A stretch of DNA of 64,000 bases from Halalkalicoccus jeotgali B3 (GCF_000196895.1 NC_014298.1:342286-406285); one strand, 5' to 3'; counted from the first letter of the stretch, positions 25,565 through 35,188 are shown. Numbers and translations: made by a program. Notes: generated by a model not told the origin, from the sequence alone.

Positions 25565-26659
25565 TCAAGAACCGCCGTTATCCAGGAGTCGGCTCAACGT
25601 ATCATGCCGGTCGGTGGTCTTCTCTTGCTCGTACTCTAGGGAATCGATGAGTCGATTCGTCATTGAACGAAAGTCCGCAGTTGGGTCTCCCTCGACTTCT
25701 TCGAAGAAGTCTTGGTTCCGATCTTCACACTTCACTTTCCACTCTTTGCGAATTTCGTCAGCACCGTGAAGGGCTCCAGCAAGACTCCCTACGATCGTAC
25801 CGACTGCATCGCTGTCACGCCCATAGTTGATTCCCTCTATAATTGATTGATTGACATCGTCGTTGCAAAGAGAAAGTATTGCGACAGCAACCGGTACTGT
25901 CTCGAGAGTGCTGGCACTAAATATCTCTCCGTTGTGATATTTTTCGCGATCCCACTGAACTGCTGGCCAACGCCAATCGATAAATTGCTCGTAGAGCATG
26001 TCAATAAGCGCCTCAACTGACTCCGCGTCTTCGGCGAATCCCATTGCGATATCTATAGCACGTGTTGCAAGTCCCGTTGAGTGTTCTACCATTGTGGCGA
26101 TAACCGACTCAATAGTGGCGTTCGGCATAACAGCCTCTGCGATGCCGGCAGCCACTGTCGCGGTCATGTGCCGATGATAGCCGTCTTGGAGCATTGAGGC
26201 GATATTGAAGCCGTCTTGATAGGCCTGCCGAGGGTTTCCTGCGTTAACAATTCCAATGGGTGTGATCGCCGAGGCAGCCTTGTTATCCGGAATAGTACCC
26301 TGTCCCGTCGACCACGGATCATCTCCAGTGCTCAACTTTTTCAGGATGATCTCTTGGGTGATCCACACTCTATCGGGATTGAGGTGTTCACGGAGAATAT
26401 CAGCAAACTCGAATGGACTCACCCGGCCATTATTTTCTACAATTGTCAAGCAGAGATAATGCCGCATCGCTGTATCGCTCGTGATTGTTCCGGGTTCAGT
26501 GTTCGAGTACGGCATGTAGTACTGTTTGAACTCTTCGAACGTCCCGTACTCCTCGGTGATTTGTTTTCGAGTCCATCCTTCGATCGGTGCTCCAAGTGCA
26601 TCACCGATCGCACCGCCGATGAGACAGCCATACACCGTGTTTTGAATATCATATGTCAT
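25565..26659 (-). CDS. ADP-ribosylglycohydrolase (DraG-like)
   Basis: The 364-residue protein has the DraG/ARH fold signatures: LIGGAIGDALGAPIEGW near the N terminus, TSDTAMRHYLCL (about 61-72) in place of the usual TDDTQM metal-binding motif, and GRDSDAVGTIVGSLAGALHG (about 278-297) in place of GGDTDT. The Asp residues that hold the two Mg or Mn ions are thus partly kept (Asp in TSDT; two in GRDSDA). These enzymes remove ADP-ribose from proteins or small molecules, or act as nucleoside hydrolase-like enzymes. Its position beside IclR and the sugar-acid cluster suggests a metabolic role. The start ATG 26659 gives MTYDIQNTVYG. Confidence 0.85.
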   Translation of the reverse strand: MTYDIQNTVYGCLIGGAIGDALGAPIEGWTRKQITEEYGTFEEFKQYYMPYSNTEPGTITSDTAMRHYLCLTIVENNGRVSPFEFADILREHLNPDRVWITQEIILKKLSTGDDPWSTGQGTIPDNKAASAITPIGIVNAGNPRQAYQDGFNIASMLQDGYHRHMTATVAAGIAEAVMPNATIESVIATMVEHSTGLATRAIDIAMGFAEDAESVEALIDMLYEQFIDWRWPAVQWDREKYHNGEIFSASTLETVPVAVAILSLCNDDVNQSIIEGINYGRDSDAVGTIVGSLAGALHGADEIRKEWKVKCEDRNQDFFEEVEGDPTADFRSMTNRLIDSLEYEQEKTTDRHDTLSRLLDNGGS

Positions 26660-26785
26660 AGTCGGCCGTTCGTGCGTATGGACTAAGATAGTTGTGCTCA
26701 GGTACCAGCACTACGGTCGAGTTCTATCAGCAGCCCCACCCGTTCTACAGAATAGAACAGCATCTGAGTCAATGTCGAGAGTCAG

Positions 26786-27577
26786 CTACAAATCTGCGAG
26801 GTTATCGCTCGCTATTCGGGCTGCCTTCTGGACATGGCTGGGTAACTCATCGGAGAATCGGCGCGCTTTCGCATGCTTGTATGGGTTGTTAATATGCTTA
26901 CTTGCATTGGTAATACCGATTGTGCCAACGACCGTTCCCGTCGTGTCAAAGATCGGTGCTGCAATACTACTCATCTCCCGGTGAAACCCCCCTACACTGT
27001 AGGCAAAGCCGATTTCACGGATAACTTCTAACTGCTCCTCAAGATCGTCCGCTTCTGTGATCGTCTGGTCCGTTATCGCAGGCAATCCGAACCTCTCAAT
27101 CAAGGCATTCACTCGTTCTTCTGGCATATATGCCAGGATGGCTTGCCCGTATGCCGTACAGTGCACGTAGGTCTCTCTTCCGACCTCTGTCTGGAGATCG
27201 GTGATCTTTCCGTCTGAGGATCGATATACCCACACCATCTTCTCACCCTCTTTAACGGCCACGTGCGCAATCGCATCAGTCTCGGCTGCGAGGTCGTCTG
27301 CATTCTTCTCAATGATCCCATGCAGATCGCTTTCTCGTAATGCAAGGTCTCCGAGGCGTGCTACTCGAAGCCCAAGACGGAGCCCTTCGGTATCACGAAT
27401 TACGTACCGATTCTGCTGGAGGGTTTTTAGATGATAGTGGGCGGTACTTCGAGAACAACCTACTTCAGCTGCAATCTCAGAGACACTTGGCCGGTCTGTT
27501 TCCGCAATATGTTCTATAATGGCGAACGCAGTTTCAATCGATTGGATCGTTTTCCCGTCTGTGGCGTTCGATTCCAT
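26786..27577 (-). CDS. IclR-family transcriptional regulator
   Basis: Taking ATG 27577 (MESNATDGKTIQSIETAFAI) gives about 263 residues, the usual length. The N-terminal winged helix has VSEIAAEVGCSRSTAHYHLK as its recognition region, and the IclR effector domain follows from about residue 80, with GRETYVHCTAYGQAILAYM and a final GTIGITNASKHI strand. It is divergent from the first enolase-family gene with 133 bases between starts, which places its operator there. IclR proteins sense small organic acids, so it is the likely local regulator of this catabolic island. Confidence 0.9.
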   Translation of the reverse strand: MESNATDGKTIQSIETAFAIIEHIAETDRPSVSEIAAEVGCSRSTAHYHLKTLQQNRYVIRDTEGLRLGLRVARLGDLALRESDLHGIIEKNADDLAAETDAIAHVAVKEGEKMVWVYRSSDGKITDLQTEVGRETYVHCTAYGQAILAYMPEERVNALIERFGLPAITDQTITEADDLEEQLEVIREIGFAYSVGGFHREMSSIAAPIFDTTGTVVGTIGITNASKHINNPYKHAKARRFSDELPSHVQKAARIASDNLADL

Positions 27578-27676
27578 GGCACACACTCTCTTATCCATCA
27601 CCATCAACCCCTGCCATTCACCATCGTTGATAGAGCTCCGGAATAAAACAGATGTGTCGATGTTCTATATTATCCG

Positions 27677-27687
27677 AAAATATAAAT
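27677..27687 (+). promoter_or_regulatory. TATA box of the first enolase-family gene
   Basis: AAAATATAAAT is centred about 29 bases before ATG 27711, which places transcription start at or next to the start codon. A leaderless mRNA is implied. The IclR site should overlap or adjoin it. Confidence 0.6.
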
Positions 27688-27710
27688 GCAATAGTCCTCC
27701 TCGACGTTGT

Positions 27711-28844
27711 ATGCGAATCGAGCAAATCGAGCCGATCGTCTTAGAGAGTGCTGTCGGGACTGTCTCGATGCCAGGTGGCAAGAACGCGTTTAATGCCACT
27801 GTTACGCCAGTCGTTGCCAAAGTACACACTGATGAAGGGATCATCGGTCTGGGTGAAACGTATCTCGACGATCCATCGGGACACAAAGCGATGACGACTG
27901 CAAAGGGAATCGAAGCACTCGGTCACGAACTGCAGGGAAGTGATCCACGTGATGTAACTGATCGGTGGCACGAGATGTACGTCCACGTCAAACGCGAAGG
28001 GTCGTATCGTGCGATGAGTGCTATCGACGAGGCGCTTTGGGACATCAAGGGAAAGGACGTAGGAGAACCGGTGTATGAACTACTGGGAGGAAAGGTCGGT
28101 CAGGTCAAGGCCTATGCGACGTTCCCGCTCTCGAAACCGGCTGATCAGCTTATCGAAGACGCACAATGGCTTTATGAAAAGGGGTTCCCGACGATGAAAA
28201 TCGTTGCTGGCCGCGGTGTCACGGACGATCAAGAGAAGATCAAAGCCGTCGCAGAAAATATTCCGAAAACGATGGGTCTCGCGATCGACTCGAATACGAC
28301 CTATGATGTGCAGGATGCGATGAAGGTCGGCGAAGTAGCCAGCGATGTCGGTCTGGAGTGGTTCGAGGAGCCGGTCTCACATACAAATATCCAAGGCCAA
28401 GCACAGTTGAATCGGGACCTCTCCGTTCCTATCTCTGCTTACCAAAACCACCTGACGCATTATCCGGCCGTTGATCATCTAGAGGCCAACGCCCTCGAGA
28501 TCTATCAACCTGCATTGGACTTCTGTGGCGGAATCACTGCTGCCCAGCGTGTCGGTACTATGATCGAGCCGTACGACAAGAAGCTCGTACTCCATGCTTT
28601 CGGGCCCGTAATCAACTATTCGGCGAGTCTCCACGTCGCAGCCGCATGCCCTGTCTCTCCACTGATCGAGTTCGGCGTGTACTCAGATGAGATCGATGAT
28701 CCCGGTGAGTATCTCGCCAGTCCCTATGTCGACAACCAGACCGACATTTACGTCCAAGACGGTGGGATCATCGAGCCGCCCGAAAAACCCGGACTCGGAT
28801 TAGAACTCGATGACGAGCTCGTCGAGGAGTACCGTCTCAACTGA
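27711..28844 (+). CDS. Enolase-superfamily dehydratase-like enzyme (mandelate racemase/muconate lactonizing group) 1
   Basis: From ATG 27711 the protein has 377 residues. The N-terminal capping domain has GIIGLGETYLDDPSG and the barrel has AMSAIDEALWDIKGKDVGEP. Barrel motifs are FPTMKIVAG (Lys on strand 2), LAIDSNTTY (Asp, strand 3), LEWFEEPV (Glu, strand 4) and VLHAFGP (His, strand 7). The usual third metal ligand (Glu or Asp in a PIAxGE motif) is replaced by PISAYQNH, an odd feature shared with the paralogue. Members abstract a proton alpha to a carboxylate, commonly to dehydrate sugar acids. The convergent paralogue at 28988 is about 60 percent identical by eye. Confidence 0.88.
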   Translation: MRIEQIEPIVLESAVGTVSMPGGKNAFNATVTPVVAKVHTDEGIIGLGETYLDDPSGHKAMTTAKGIEALGHELQGSDPRDVTDRWHEMYVHVKREGSYRAMSAIDEALWDIKGKDVGEPVYELLGGKVGQVKAYATFPLSKPADQLIEDAQWLYEKGFPTMKIVAGRGVTDDQEKIKAVAENIPKTMGLAIDSNTTYDVQDAMKVGEVASDVGLEWFEEPVSHTNIQGQAQLNRDLSVPISAYQNHLTHYPAVDHLEANALEIYQPALDFCGGITAAQRVGTMIEPYDKKLVLHAFGPVINYSASLHVAAACPVSPLIEFGVYSDEIDDPGEYLASPYVDNQTDIYVQDGGIIEPPEKPGLGLELDDELVEEYRLN

Positions 28845-28987
28845 GTCACCGTAGCCACTCCGGCCTAGACTCGTCCCAAACTGTGTCAGTATCCCACACA
28901 CCTCTTCGATTGATCTCAGTGTGTCGGTGTTCCCGATGGCATTCAACCACCACTATCCGAAAAATAGCGTAGTAGACGGGCCGTCCG

Positions 28988-30124
28988 TCAGTTGATTCGA
29001 TACTCTTCGATTACGTCCTCGTCGAGTTCGATACCGATTCCCGGTTTTTCGGGCGGCTCGATCGTTCCACCGTCCTGGACGTAGACGTCCTCTTGATTTG
29101 CGACGTAGGGACTGGTGAGATACTCCCCGGGGTCATCAACGTCATCCGAGTACACGGCGAACTCGATCAACGAACAGACCGGGCTCGCCACGGAGACATG
29201 GAGACTTGCTGCATAGTTGACCATTGGCCCATACGCATGGGGAAGGAACTCCTTGTTGTACGCCTCGACAAGCGTCGCAACCCGATTAGCTGCCGTGATC
29301 CCTCCAACGAGGTCGAACGCGGGCTGATAGATCTCGAGGGCATCGATCGAGAGGTGGTCGATCGCCGAGTACTGTGTGTGATGCGTCTGAAACCCGGATA
29401 TCGGCACCGAAACCTGCTGGTTGAGGTTCGCTTGACCGTTGAGATCCGTGTGTGCGATCGGCTCCTCGAACCATTCGAGCCCGTACTCGCTTGCGGTCTC
29501 TGCGACGGCAAGTGCGTCTGAGAACTTGTAGGTCGTGTTCGCATCGATCGCGAGTCCGAAATCGTCTGGAATGTTGTCTGCAATCGCCCGTATCCGCTCG
29601 CGGTCTTTCTCCACCCCATACCCACCGACGATTTTCATATGAGAGAAACCCTTCTCGGAGAGCCACGTCGCATCCTCGATTAACTCGTCCGTCTCCTTAG
29701 GAAGGGGAAACGTTGCATACGCCTGTAGCTCACCGGCTTTCCCTCCAAACAACTGATAGAGCGGTTTTCCAGCGTCTTTTCCGACGATATCCCAGAGCGC
29801 TTCGTCGAGGGCACTGAGGGCGCGATACCCTTTCACGCCTCGTTTGACGTGGACGTAGAGCTCGTTCCAGAGCTGGGTTACGTTCCGAGGGTCCCGCCCG
29901 ACTAAGTGATTGCCAAGCGCCTGCATTCCTGCTGCAGCCGACCGAGCGCTATCACCCGACGGATCGTCGAGATAGGTTTCACCGATCCCAGTAATCCCTT
30001 CGTCCGTATGTATCCTCACCAGTACTGGCTGTACAGTGGTGTCGAAATCTGACTTGCCGCCTGGAATCGATACTGTGCCGATAGCGCTCTCTAATGCGAT
30101 GGGTTCGACCTCTGTTACTTCCAT
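28988..30124 (-). CDS. Enolase-superfamily dehydratase-like enzyme 2
   Basis: The 378-residue protein parallels the first one along its whole length: GITGIGETYLDDPSG, ALSALDEALWDIVGKDAGKP, SHMKIVGG, LAIDANTTY, LEWFEEPI, and PHAYGP with the catalytic-type His. Here too the third metal position reads PISGFQTH and not a GE motif. The two genes are convergent, so each has its own promoter; a TTTATTATA box lies at about 30146-30155 on the plus strand coordinates. Two paralogues suggest related substrates, such as epimers, handled by one pathway with the TctABC transporter that starts 214 bases away. Confidence 0.88.
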   Translation of the reverse strand: MEVTEVEPIALESAIGTVSIPGGKSDFDTTVQPVLVRIHTDEGITGIGETYLDDPSGDSARSAAAGMQALGNHLVGRDPRNVTQLWNELYVHVKRGVKGYRALSALDEALWDIVGKDAGKPLYQLFGGKAGELQAYATFPLPKETDELIEDATWLSEKGFSHMKIVGGYGVEKDRERIRAIADNIPDDFGLAIDANTTYKFSDALAVAETASEYGLEWFEEPIAHTDLNGQANLNQQVSVPISGFQTHHTQYSAIDHLSIDALEIYQPAFDLVGGITAANRVATLVEAYNKEFLPHAYGPMVNYAASLHVSVASPVCSLIEFAVYSDDVDDPGEYLTSPYVANQEDVYVQDGGTIEPPEKPGIGIELDEDVIEEYRIN

Positions 30125-30303
30125 GCACCCCCCGCTTCATACCACTCTATAATAAATTTACCCCACAGATGTAATCGTGAATAGTTGGATGTTCTTGGGC
30201 TCACTAGGGCTAGATGGTTGATCTCGTACCACAACTTGAAATGTAGTATATAGAATTCCTATGAGAATATAAATATTAGATAACTATCGTGTACCGTGGG
30301 AAA

Positions 30304-30312
30304 GATTTAAAT
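30304..30312 (+). promoter_or_regulatory. TATA box of the tctCAB operon
   Basis: GATTTAAAT is centred 30 bases before ATG 30338, a normal distance for a haloarchaeal leaderless transcript. Confidence 0.55.
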
Positions 30313-30337
30313 CGTTAATCCACACATTGCATATCGC

Positions 30338-31351
30338 ATGGTAGAGAATGGCAGTACTAGACGGAAGTTCCTAACGTATGGTGGCCTTGTTGGAATGGGT
30401 ACACTGGCTGGCTGTGCTGGTGGAAGTAATAGTGGAGATTCAGACGAATGGACTCCGGATCAGAACGTTCGATTGATCGTTCCGTGGGGAGCTGGCGGTG
30501 GGACTGATACCGCTGTTCGTCAGGTGGCGCAACCGGCCCAAGAGTTACTCAGTGAAAGAGATATCAACGTTGAATTGAACGTAGAAAACATAACAGGAGC
30601 TAGTGGACAGAACGCTGCCACGACTGTTCTCAATCAACCTGCAGATGGGCACACAATCTTCGCCAACACGAACGTCATCGCACCATCGATTGCGCAGGGA
30701 ACGGATGCGTTTACATTAGATGACTGGGCTGGCATCGCCCGAATGCAGTATGATACGACCTGGATCTTCGGGAGCGGTAGACAAGGGACTGGGTTTGGGG
30801 ACATCCAAGAATTAGTCGATACCGCCCAATCGGAAGCAATTAGCTTCGGGATCTCTGGCGGGCTTGATAGTGCTGCATTCCCGGTACAATTCGCCCAAGA
30901 AGCAGGATTCCTCAATAATCTTGAGATTGTTGCCTATGATGACGCAGGACGGATGGAGAACGACGTTATCACCGGTGAGATCGACTGCGCGTACGGTGAA
31001 TTGGTCGAGCTCGAGGGGCTCGTAGAAGAGGGCGAGATCGAACTTCTGTATGTGGGCTATGACGAAACTGTTGAAGGGTACGAAGACGTTCCGAACGTAG
31101 AGGACACCGGTTGGGACGCACAGTTCGGCACCCAGCGGGGCCTGGTTGTCTTGAACGATACACCACAGGAAGCTATCGATTTCTGGGCGGAGTTAGTACA
31201 GGACGTTCTAGAGACTGATGCGTATCAAGAATTCGAGTCAGCAAACTATCTCGACATTCGAGAGGGATATCTCTCTGGACCGGAGTACATGGATTCGCTA
31301 CAGGAGATGGTCACTCTCTTTGAAGAAACTCTCTCGGCATATAATCCGTGA
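30338..31351 (+). CDS. tctC: TctC-like solute-binding lipoprotein of a tripartite tricarboxylate transporter
   Basis: The 337-residue protein begins STRRKFLTYGGLVGMGTLAG followed by the lipobox Cys, so it is a Tat-exported lipoprotein. The mature part starts with VRLIVPWGAGGGTDTAVRQV, the hallmark of the TctC/BugT family, and has the later strands ISFGISGGLDSAAF and DCAYGELVELEGL. It binds a carboxylate outside the membrane and delivers it to TctA-TctB. First gene of a three-gene operon, 63 bases before tctA. The ligand is probably the acid processed by the adjacent enolase-family enzymes. Confidence 0.9.
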   Translation: MVENGSTRRKFLTYGGLVGMGTLAGCAGGSNSGDSDEWTPDQNVRLIVPWGAGGGTDTAVRQVAQPAQELLSERDINVELNVENITGASGQNAATTVLNQPADGHTIFANTNVIAPSIAQGTDAFTLDDWAGIARMQYDTTWIFGSGRQGTGFGDIQELVDTAQSEAISFGISGGLDSAAFPVQFAQEAGFLNNLEIVAYDDAGRMENDVITGEIDCAYGELVELEGLVEEGEIELLYVGYDETVEGYEDVPNVEDTGWDAQFGTQRGLVVLNDTPQEAIDFWAELVQDVLETDAYQEFESANYLDIREGYLSGPEYMDSLQEMVTLFEETLSAYNP

Positions 31352-31414
31352 ATGTACTATCAATAATACCTCAACCACAATGAAGATGATTTATTATGGA
31401 GGAACAGATCTGCT

Positions 31415-32938
31415 ATGGTAATTGATCAGTTAGCCCAGGGGGCTTTGAATATCTTCACTCCTCTGAATTTAATGATATTTTCTATTGCCCTTCTAGTTGG
31501 GATGATGAGTGGAGCAATACCTGGGCTAAACGGAACGATGACTGTCGTGTTGCTCATTCCGCTAACGTACAGTATGGATCCTATTTCAGCGATCATGATG
31601 TTATCTGTGATTTACGTTGGATCGGTCTATGCCGGGTCTATTAGCGCTATTATGTTCCGGGTTCCTGGCGCACCAGAAGCCATCATGACCACATTAGATG
31701 GCTATCCAATGAATCAACAAGGGCGCTTGGAAGAAGCGATTAGTACCGCGGTTTTCTGTTCCGCTGTTGGTGGGATTGTCGGAGCAATCATTCTTATTTT
31801 CTTCTCACCGTCGTTGGCTGAATGGTCCCGAACCCTCTCAGACCCGGAATATTTCAGCGTTGTCGTCCTCGGACTCGCATTGGTTTCTACAATTGGTGCG
31901 GGCAACATCACGAAATCAGTCATCATGATGTCGATCGGGGTGTTCATTGCCACTATCGGGCTCGATCCGCTTGCTGGACAAGCTCGTTTCACCTTCGGAA
32001 ACCGACTTCTACTGAACGGTGTCGAGCTCATCCCTGTTATTTTGGGCCTCTTCGCTATCGCGGAGGTACTGAAACAGATCCAGTCTGGCGGTCAAATGAT
32101 CGGAGATGATGACTCTGAATCCTCCTTAACAGGCTCATTCCTTCCCCCACTACACTATTTCAAACGGTTCCGACGGATCCTTGCGTTCAATTCTATCACT
32201 GGGACGCTAATCGGTATCCTACCGGGTGCTGGTGCTACCACTGGCGCACTATTCGGCTATACGTTCGGGCAGCGGATCGTCCCTGAAGAGATCCGTGAAC
32301 GGTTCGGGACCGGTGTTGCTGAAGGTGTGGCCGCCCCAGAAACAGCAAACAATGCCGCGGCGAGCGGTGCCTTCGTTCCCCTTTTCGCACTCGGAATTCC
32401 GGGAAGCGGGACGACCGCTGTCATCTTGGCCGCCTTCGTTTTGCATGGGCTAACGCCTGGTCCGTCGTTTATCGCCGACAACTCCTCACTGGTCTACACT
32501 GTCTTCGCTGCGTTACTCATAGCAAATATCGCGATTCTAGTGGCTAATAAATTCGTTGTCTCCCTGTTTTCCAAAGTCAGGGGCTTTCCCCAATCCCTAC
32601 TGTTCGCGTTGATTATTCTCTTTTCTGTCGTTGGAGCCTTTTCCACACGGAATATCGTCTTTGACCTCTGGATTATGCTTCTCTTCGGTATTGTGGGGTA
32701 TTACTTCGAGAAATACAACTATCCTGTTGCACCACTGATTATCGGTCTCGTTCTCGGTCCGATCGCAGAACCCGGCTTGCGACGAGGGCTGATCAAAGCA
32801 GGTGGTGATTTCGCTGTCTTCGTTCAACGCCCACTCTCTGCTGCACTCCTCCTGATAGCGCTTCTTCTCTTCAGCATCCCGTTACTCCAGGAGACGAACT
32901 GGGGGCAAAAATATCTCACTTTAGGAGGTGCTAATTAA
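31415..32938 (+). CDS. tctA: TctA, large membrane subunit of the TTT transporter
   Basis: The 507-residue polytopic protein has the TctA signatures: GMMSGAIPGLNGTMTVVLLI near the start, GSVYAGSISAIMFRVPG, then GILPGAGATTGALFGYTFG and NNAAASGAFVPLFALGIPGS. About 11-12 hydrophobic helices are visible. It forms the ion-coupled channel with TctB. The stop and the tctB ATG overlap (ATTAATGGCC), so the two are translated together. Confidence 0.93.
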   Translation: MVIDQLAQGALNIFTPLNLMIFSIALLVGMMSGAIPGLNGTMTVVLLIPLTYSMDPISAIMMLSVIYVGSVYAGSISAIMFRVPGAPEAIMTTLDGYPMNQQGRLEEAISTAVFCSAVGGIVGAIILIFFSPSLAEWSRTLSDPEYFSVVVLGLALVSTIGAGNITKSVIMMSIGVFIATIGLDPLAGQARFTFGNRLLLNGVELIPVILGLFAIAEVLKQIQSGGQMIGDDDSESSLTGSFLPPLHYFKRFRRILAFNSITGTLIGILPGAGATTGALFGYTFGQRIVPEEIRERFGTGVAEGVAAPETANNAAASGAFVPLFALGIPGSGTTAVILAAFVLHGLTPGPSFIADNSSLVYTVFAALLIANIAILVANKFVVSLFSKVRGFPQSLLFALIILFSVVGAFSTRNIVFDLWIMLLFGIVGYYFEKYNYPVAPLIIGLVLGPIAEPGLRRGLIKAGGDFAVFVQRPLSAALLLIALLLFSIPLLQETNWGQKYLTLGGAN

Positions 32939-33531
32939 TGGCCCAACAAACAGATGCCCAGGCTGTAAGCAAAGAGGAGTCCAACACTCACAACAGTGGT
33001 ATTGATGCACTTATTTCGATAGCGATCAGTCTTGGTGCGATCCTATTTTTGATTAATTCTGGCCAGTACGCTGGTGTCCGGACAGCAACAAGTGATCCGG
33101 GTGCTGCCTTCTGGCCTCGGGTCGTTCTTGTCGTCATCCTTCTCTCAAGCTTGGTCAATCTAGTACATATCCTCTCGAGAGACGATGTCGTTGGGTTCTC
33201 TTCGATCAGTAGCCCTCTCGTTGCGGGATTCAACAGCGTGAGTTCTCCATCCAGGTATTCAACTGAGAGCACAAAATATGCGGCTAGTATCTTTCTCCTG
33301 ATTGGATATATCGCCCTTCTTTCTTACTTCGGATTCCTCATCACCACCGCCGTCTTCCTCTCGTTACTGGTGTGGATCCTTGGCTACCGACCCGTGTGGA
33401 AAGTAGCAGTGTTTGGGAGTGCTGTCTCCCTGTTGGTGTTTATCCTCTTTAGGAACTTCATGAACATCGCACTCCCGTATGGGGTAGGTATCTTTAGAGA
33501 GCTAGGTGTAATTGTTGGTGGGCTAATATGA
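32938..33531 (+). CDS. tctB: TctB, small membrane subunit of the TTT transporter
   Basis: The 197-residue protein overlaps the tctA stop by one base. It has a polar N terminus, a first helix (LISIAISLGAILFLINSG), the conserved GAAFWPRVVLVVILLSSLVN region and two further hydrophobic segments after residue 115, the usual four-helix TctB plan. With TctC and TctA it completes the transporter. Sequence conservation in TctB is low, so the call depends on topology and operon position. Confidence 0.88.
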   Translation: MAQQTDAQAVSKEESNTHNSGIDALISIAISLGAILFLINSGQYAGVRTATSDPGAAFWPRVVLVVILLSSLVNLVHILSRDDVVGFSSISSPLVAGFNSVSSPSRYSTESTKYAASIFLLIGYIALLSYFGFLITTAVFLSLLVWILGYRPVWKVAVFGSAVSLLVFILFRNFMNIALPYGVGIFRELGVIVGGLI

Positions 33532-33591
33532 TCTGACATGTAATTCATTTCAATTGTAGCAAAAACACAATTAGTACACATCAATTCCCAC

Positions 33592-33602
33592 TATTTTATA
33601 TA
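33592..33602 (+). promoter_or_regulatory. TATA box of the MBL-fold gene pair
   Basis: TATTTTATATA is centred 28 bases before ATG 33625; a leaderless transcript carrying both MBL genes is expected. Confidence 0.55.
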
Positions 33603-33624
33603 GGTAGTCATGGTATGACGTACT

Positions 33625-34431
33625 ATGCCAAGAGAGGTCAGAGACAGCCTTTACTGGATTCAAGAGTGTGGTGCAGACCGAAGTAACTTCGTCGAGGAGA
33701 CTTCTGATCCGAACCCAGTCTGGTATAACGAAGACGAAGAATTGCATATCGGACAGTGTGCATACCTATTCACGGATGACCAAACACTGTTATTCGATAC
33801 CCTGTCACCAGCGAGCTCCGATAGAATCATCGCCGTTCTCGATGAGTTGCTTGCCGGTGACGATCTGGATTACTTAGCCGTCTCACATCCCGACGTCCCC
33901 CATGCAGGAAACACTGCACGGATCTTGCGGGAGTACCCTGAGGCGACGCTTGTTGCCCCGAAATACGGTACTGGTCACGAACTGTATCACCTCGATGATG
34001 CAATGCACGTAGGGGAAGGGGATACGATCGATCTCGGCACCAATACCGTCGCGTTTCACGAAGCCACGTTCCTTGATGCAGCACTGCACATGTGGATGAC
34101 GGAGACCACTACGAACACCTTGTTCCCAGTCGATTGGTTCGGATATCCACACACGAACAGTGAATGTGGCCTCTTTGCCGATGAATTCGATCATGCGATC
34201 ACACCGGATCGGCTTATGCACTTTCACGGGCGGGTTCTGTTCTGGTATCAGTACGTCGATGTCGAGAAGGTAAATGCGGAGATCGACCAGCTTATTGAGT
34301 CGTATGATCCTGATCTGCTCGCTCCTGCCCATGGGAACGTCGTCCGGGAGAACGTTTCGGATCATATGCGTTTGATGAAGCAGGTCGTCCAAGACATCAA
34401 CCAGGACGGCCGTGTGGGGGCGCTCGGGTGA
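33625..34431 (+). CDS. MBL-fold metallo-hydrolase 1
   Basis: The 268-residue protein has a metallo-beta-lactamase fold of the diiron flavoprotein-like (ODP) subtype: CAYLFTDDQTLLFDTLSPAS, AVSHPDVPHAGN as the first metal motif (an H-x-D-x-x-H form instead of HxHxDH), FPVDWFGYPHT as the Asp motif and APAHGNVV as the last His motif. The modified first motif is shared with the next gene. It sits directly behind the TctABC operon and ahead of its paralogue with GGTGA overlapping its stop. The role may be hydrolysis of a lactone, thioester or other intermediate of the imported acid; this is an inference from context. Confidence 0.82.
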   Translation: MPREVRDSLYWIQECGADRSNFVEETSDPNPVWYNEDEELHIGQCAYLFTDDQTLLFDTLSPASSDRIIAVLDELLAGDDLDYLAVSHPDVPHAGNTARILREYPEATLVAPKYGTGHELYHLDDAMHVGEGDTIDLGTNTVAFHEATFLDAALHMWMTETTTNTLFPVDWFGYPHTNSECGLFADEFDHAITPDRLMHFHGRVLFWYQYVDVEKVNAEIDQLIESYDPDLLAPAHGNVVRENVSDHMRLMKQVVQDINQDGRVGALG

Positions 34432-34435
34432 GATA

Positions 34436-35188
34436 ATGACTGTCAGACTTTCACACGATACGATCTGGATCAATGAATCGCACTCGGTCGGAGCGCATTC
34501 CGAGCACGTCTCTGTCTATCTGATCGACCTTGGTGGTGAATACATCCTCATCGACTCCGGTTCGTTCCACCATCGCGACTCGATCAAAACCGCGATTGAC
34601 AGGGAGACCGATGGCGAGGGTATCGATGCCCTCATTCTATCGCACTCCGATTACCCCCATTCTGGAAACGTCGACGAGTTCCGTAACGAGTGGGACGACG
34701 TCGAACTCGTTGCCTCCTCCGGGTCCCCTGCGGTACAAGGACTACCCACTGACGCTCGGAAGTGCAGTATCGGTGGCGAGCTCGAGGTTCTTGGACGCAA
34801 ATTCAGCTTCATTGACCCGCCGCTAGCCGATCGATCACATACGACGTGGATCTACGATCACGAATCGGGTATCCTCTTTGCAGCCGACGGAATGGGGAGT
34901 ACCCATACAGCTGCCGACCGGAACAAGACCGCAGCGGAACTCGAGGGAGGAATCTCGTACGACCATATCTATGAGTTCCATCACGATACGTTGGTCTGGC
35001 TCCGATATGTCGACCCGAGCAAGCTCCGTGGTGCTATTGAAGACATCCTCGAGGAGTACCACCCGACGTACATCGCTCCGATCCACGGCCATCCAATTCC
35101 AGCGAATGCCCTCGATGAGTACATGGAGAAACTCATCAAGGCAGCTGATCAGATCGCCACTGAATACGAGGTCCCGGGCCAGACCTGA
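34436..35188 (+). CDS. MBL-fold metallo-hydrolase 2
   Basis: ATG 34436 follows a GGTGA ribosome-binding site at 34427-34431 that overlaps the previous stop, giving 250 residues (MTVRLSHDTIWINESHSVGA). The motifs parallel gene 1: YLIDLGGEYILIDSGS, ILSHSDYPHSGN, FAADGMGSTHT and IAPIHGHPIP. The same SH-x-D-x-PH-x-GN variant of the first metal motif is present. The pair is probably a heteromer or two steps on related substrates; co-translation is clear from the overlap of the RBS and stop. Confidence 0.82.
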   Translation: MTVRLSHDTIWINESHSVGAHSEHVSVYLIDLGGEYILIDSGSFHHRDSIKTAIDRETDGEGIDALILSHSDYPHSGNVDEFRNEWDDVELVASSGSPAVQGLPTDARKCSIGGELEVLGRKFSFIDPPLADRSHTTWIYDHESGILFAADGMGSTHTAADRNKTAAELEGGISYDHIYEFHHDTLVWLRYVDPSKLRGAIEDILEEYHPTYIAPIHGHPIPANALDEYMEKLIKAADQIATEYEVPGQT

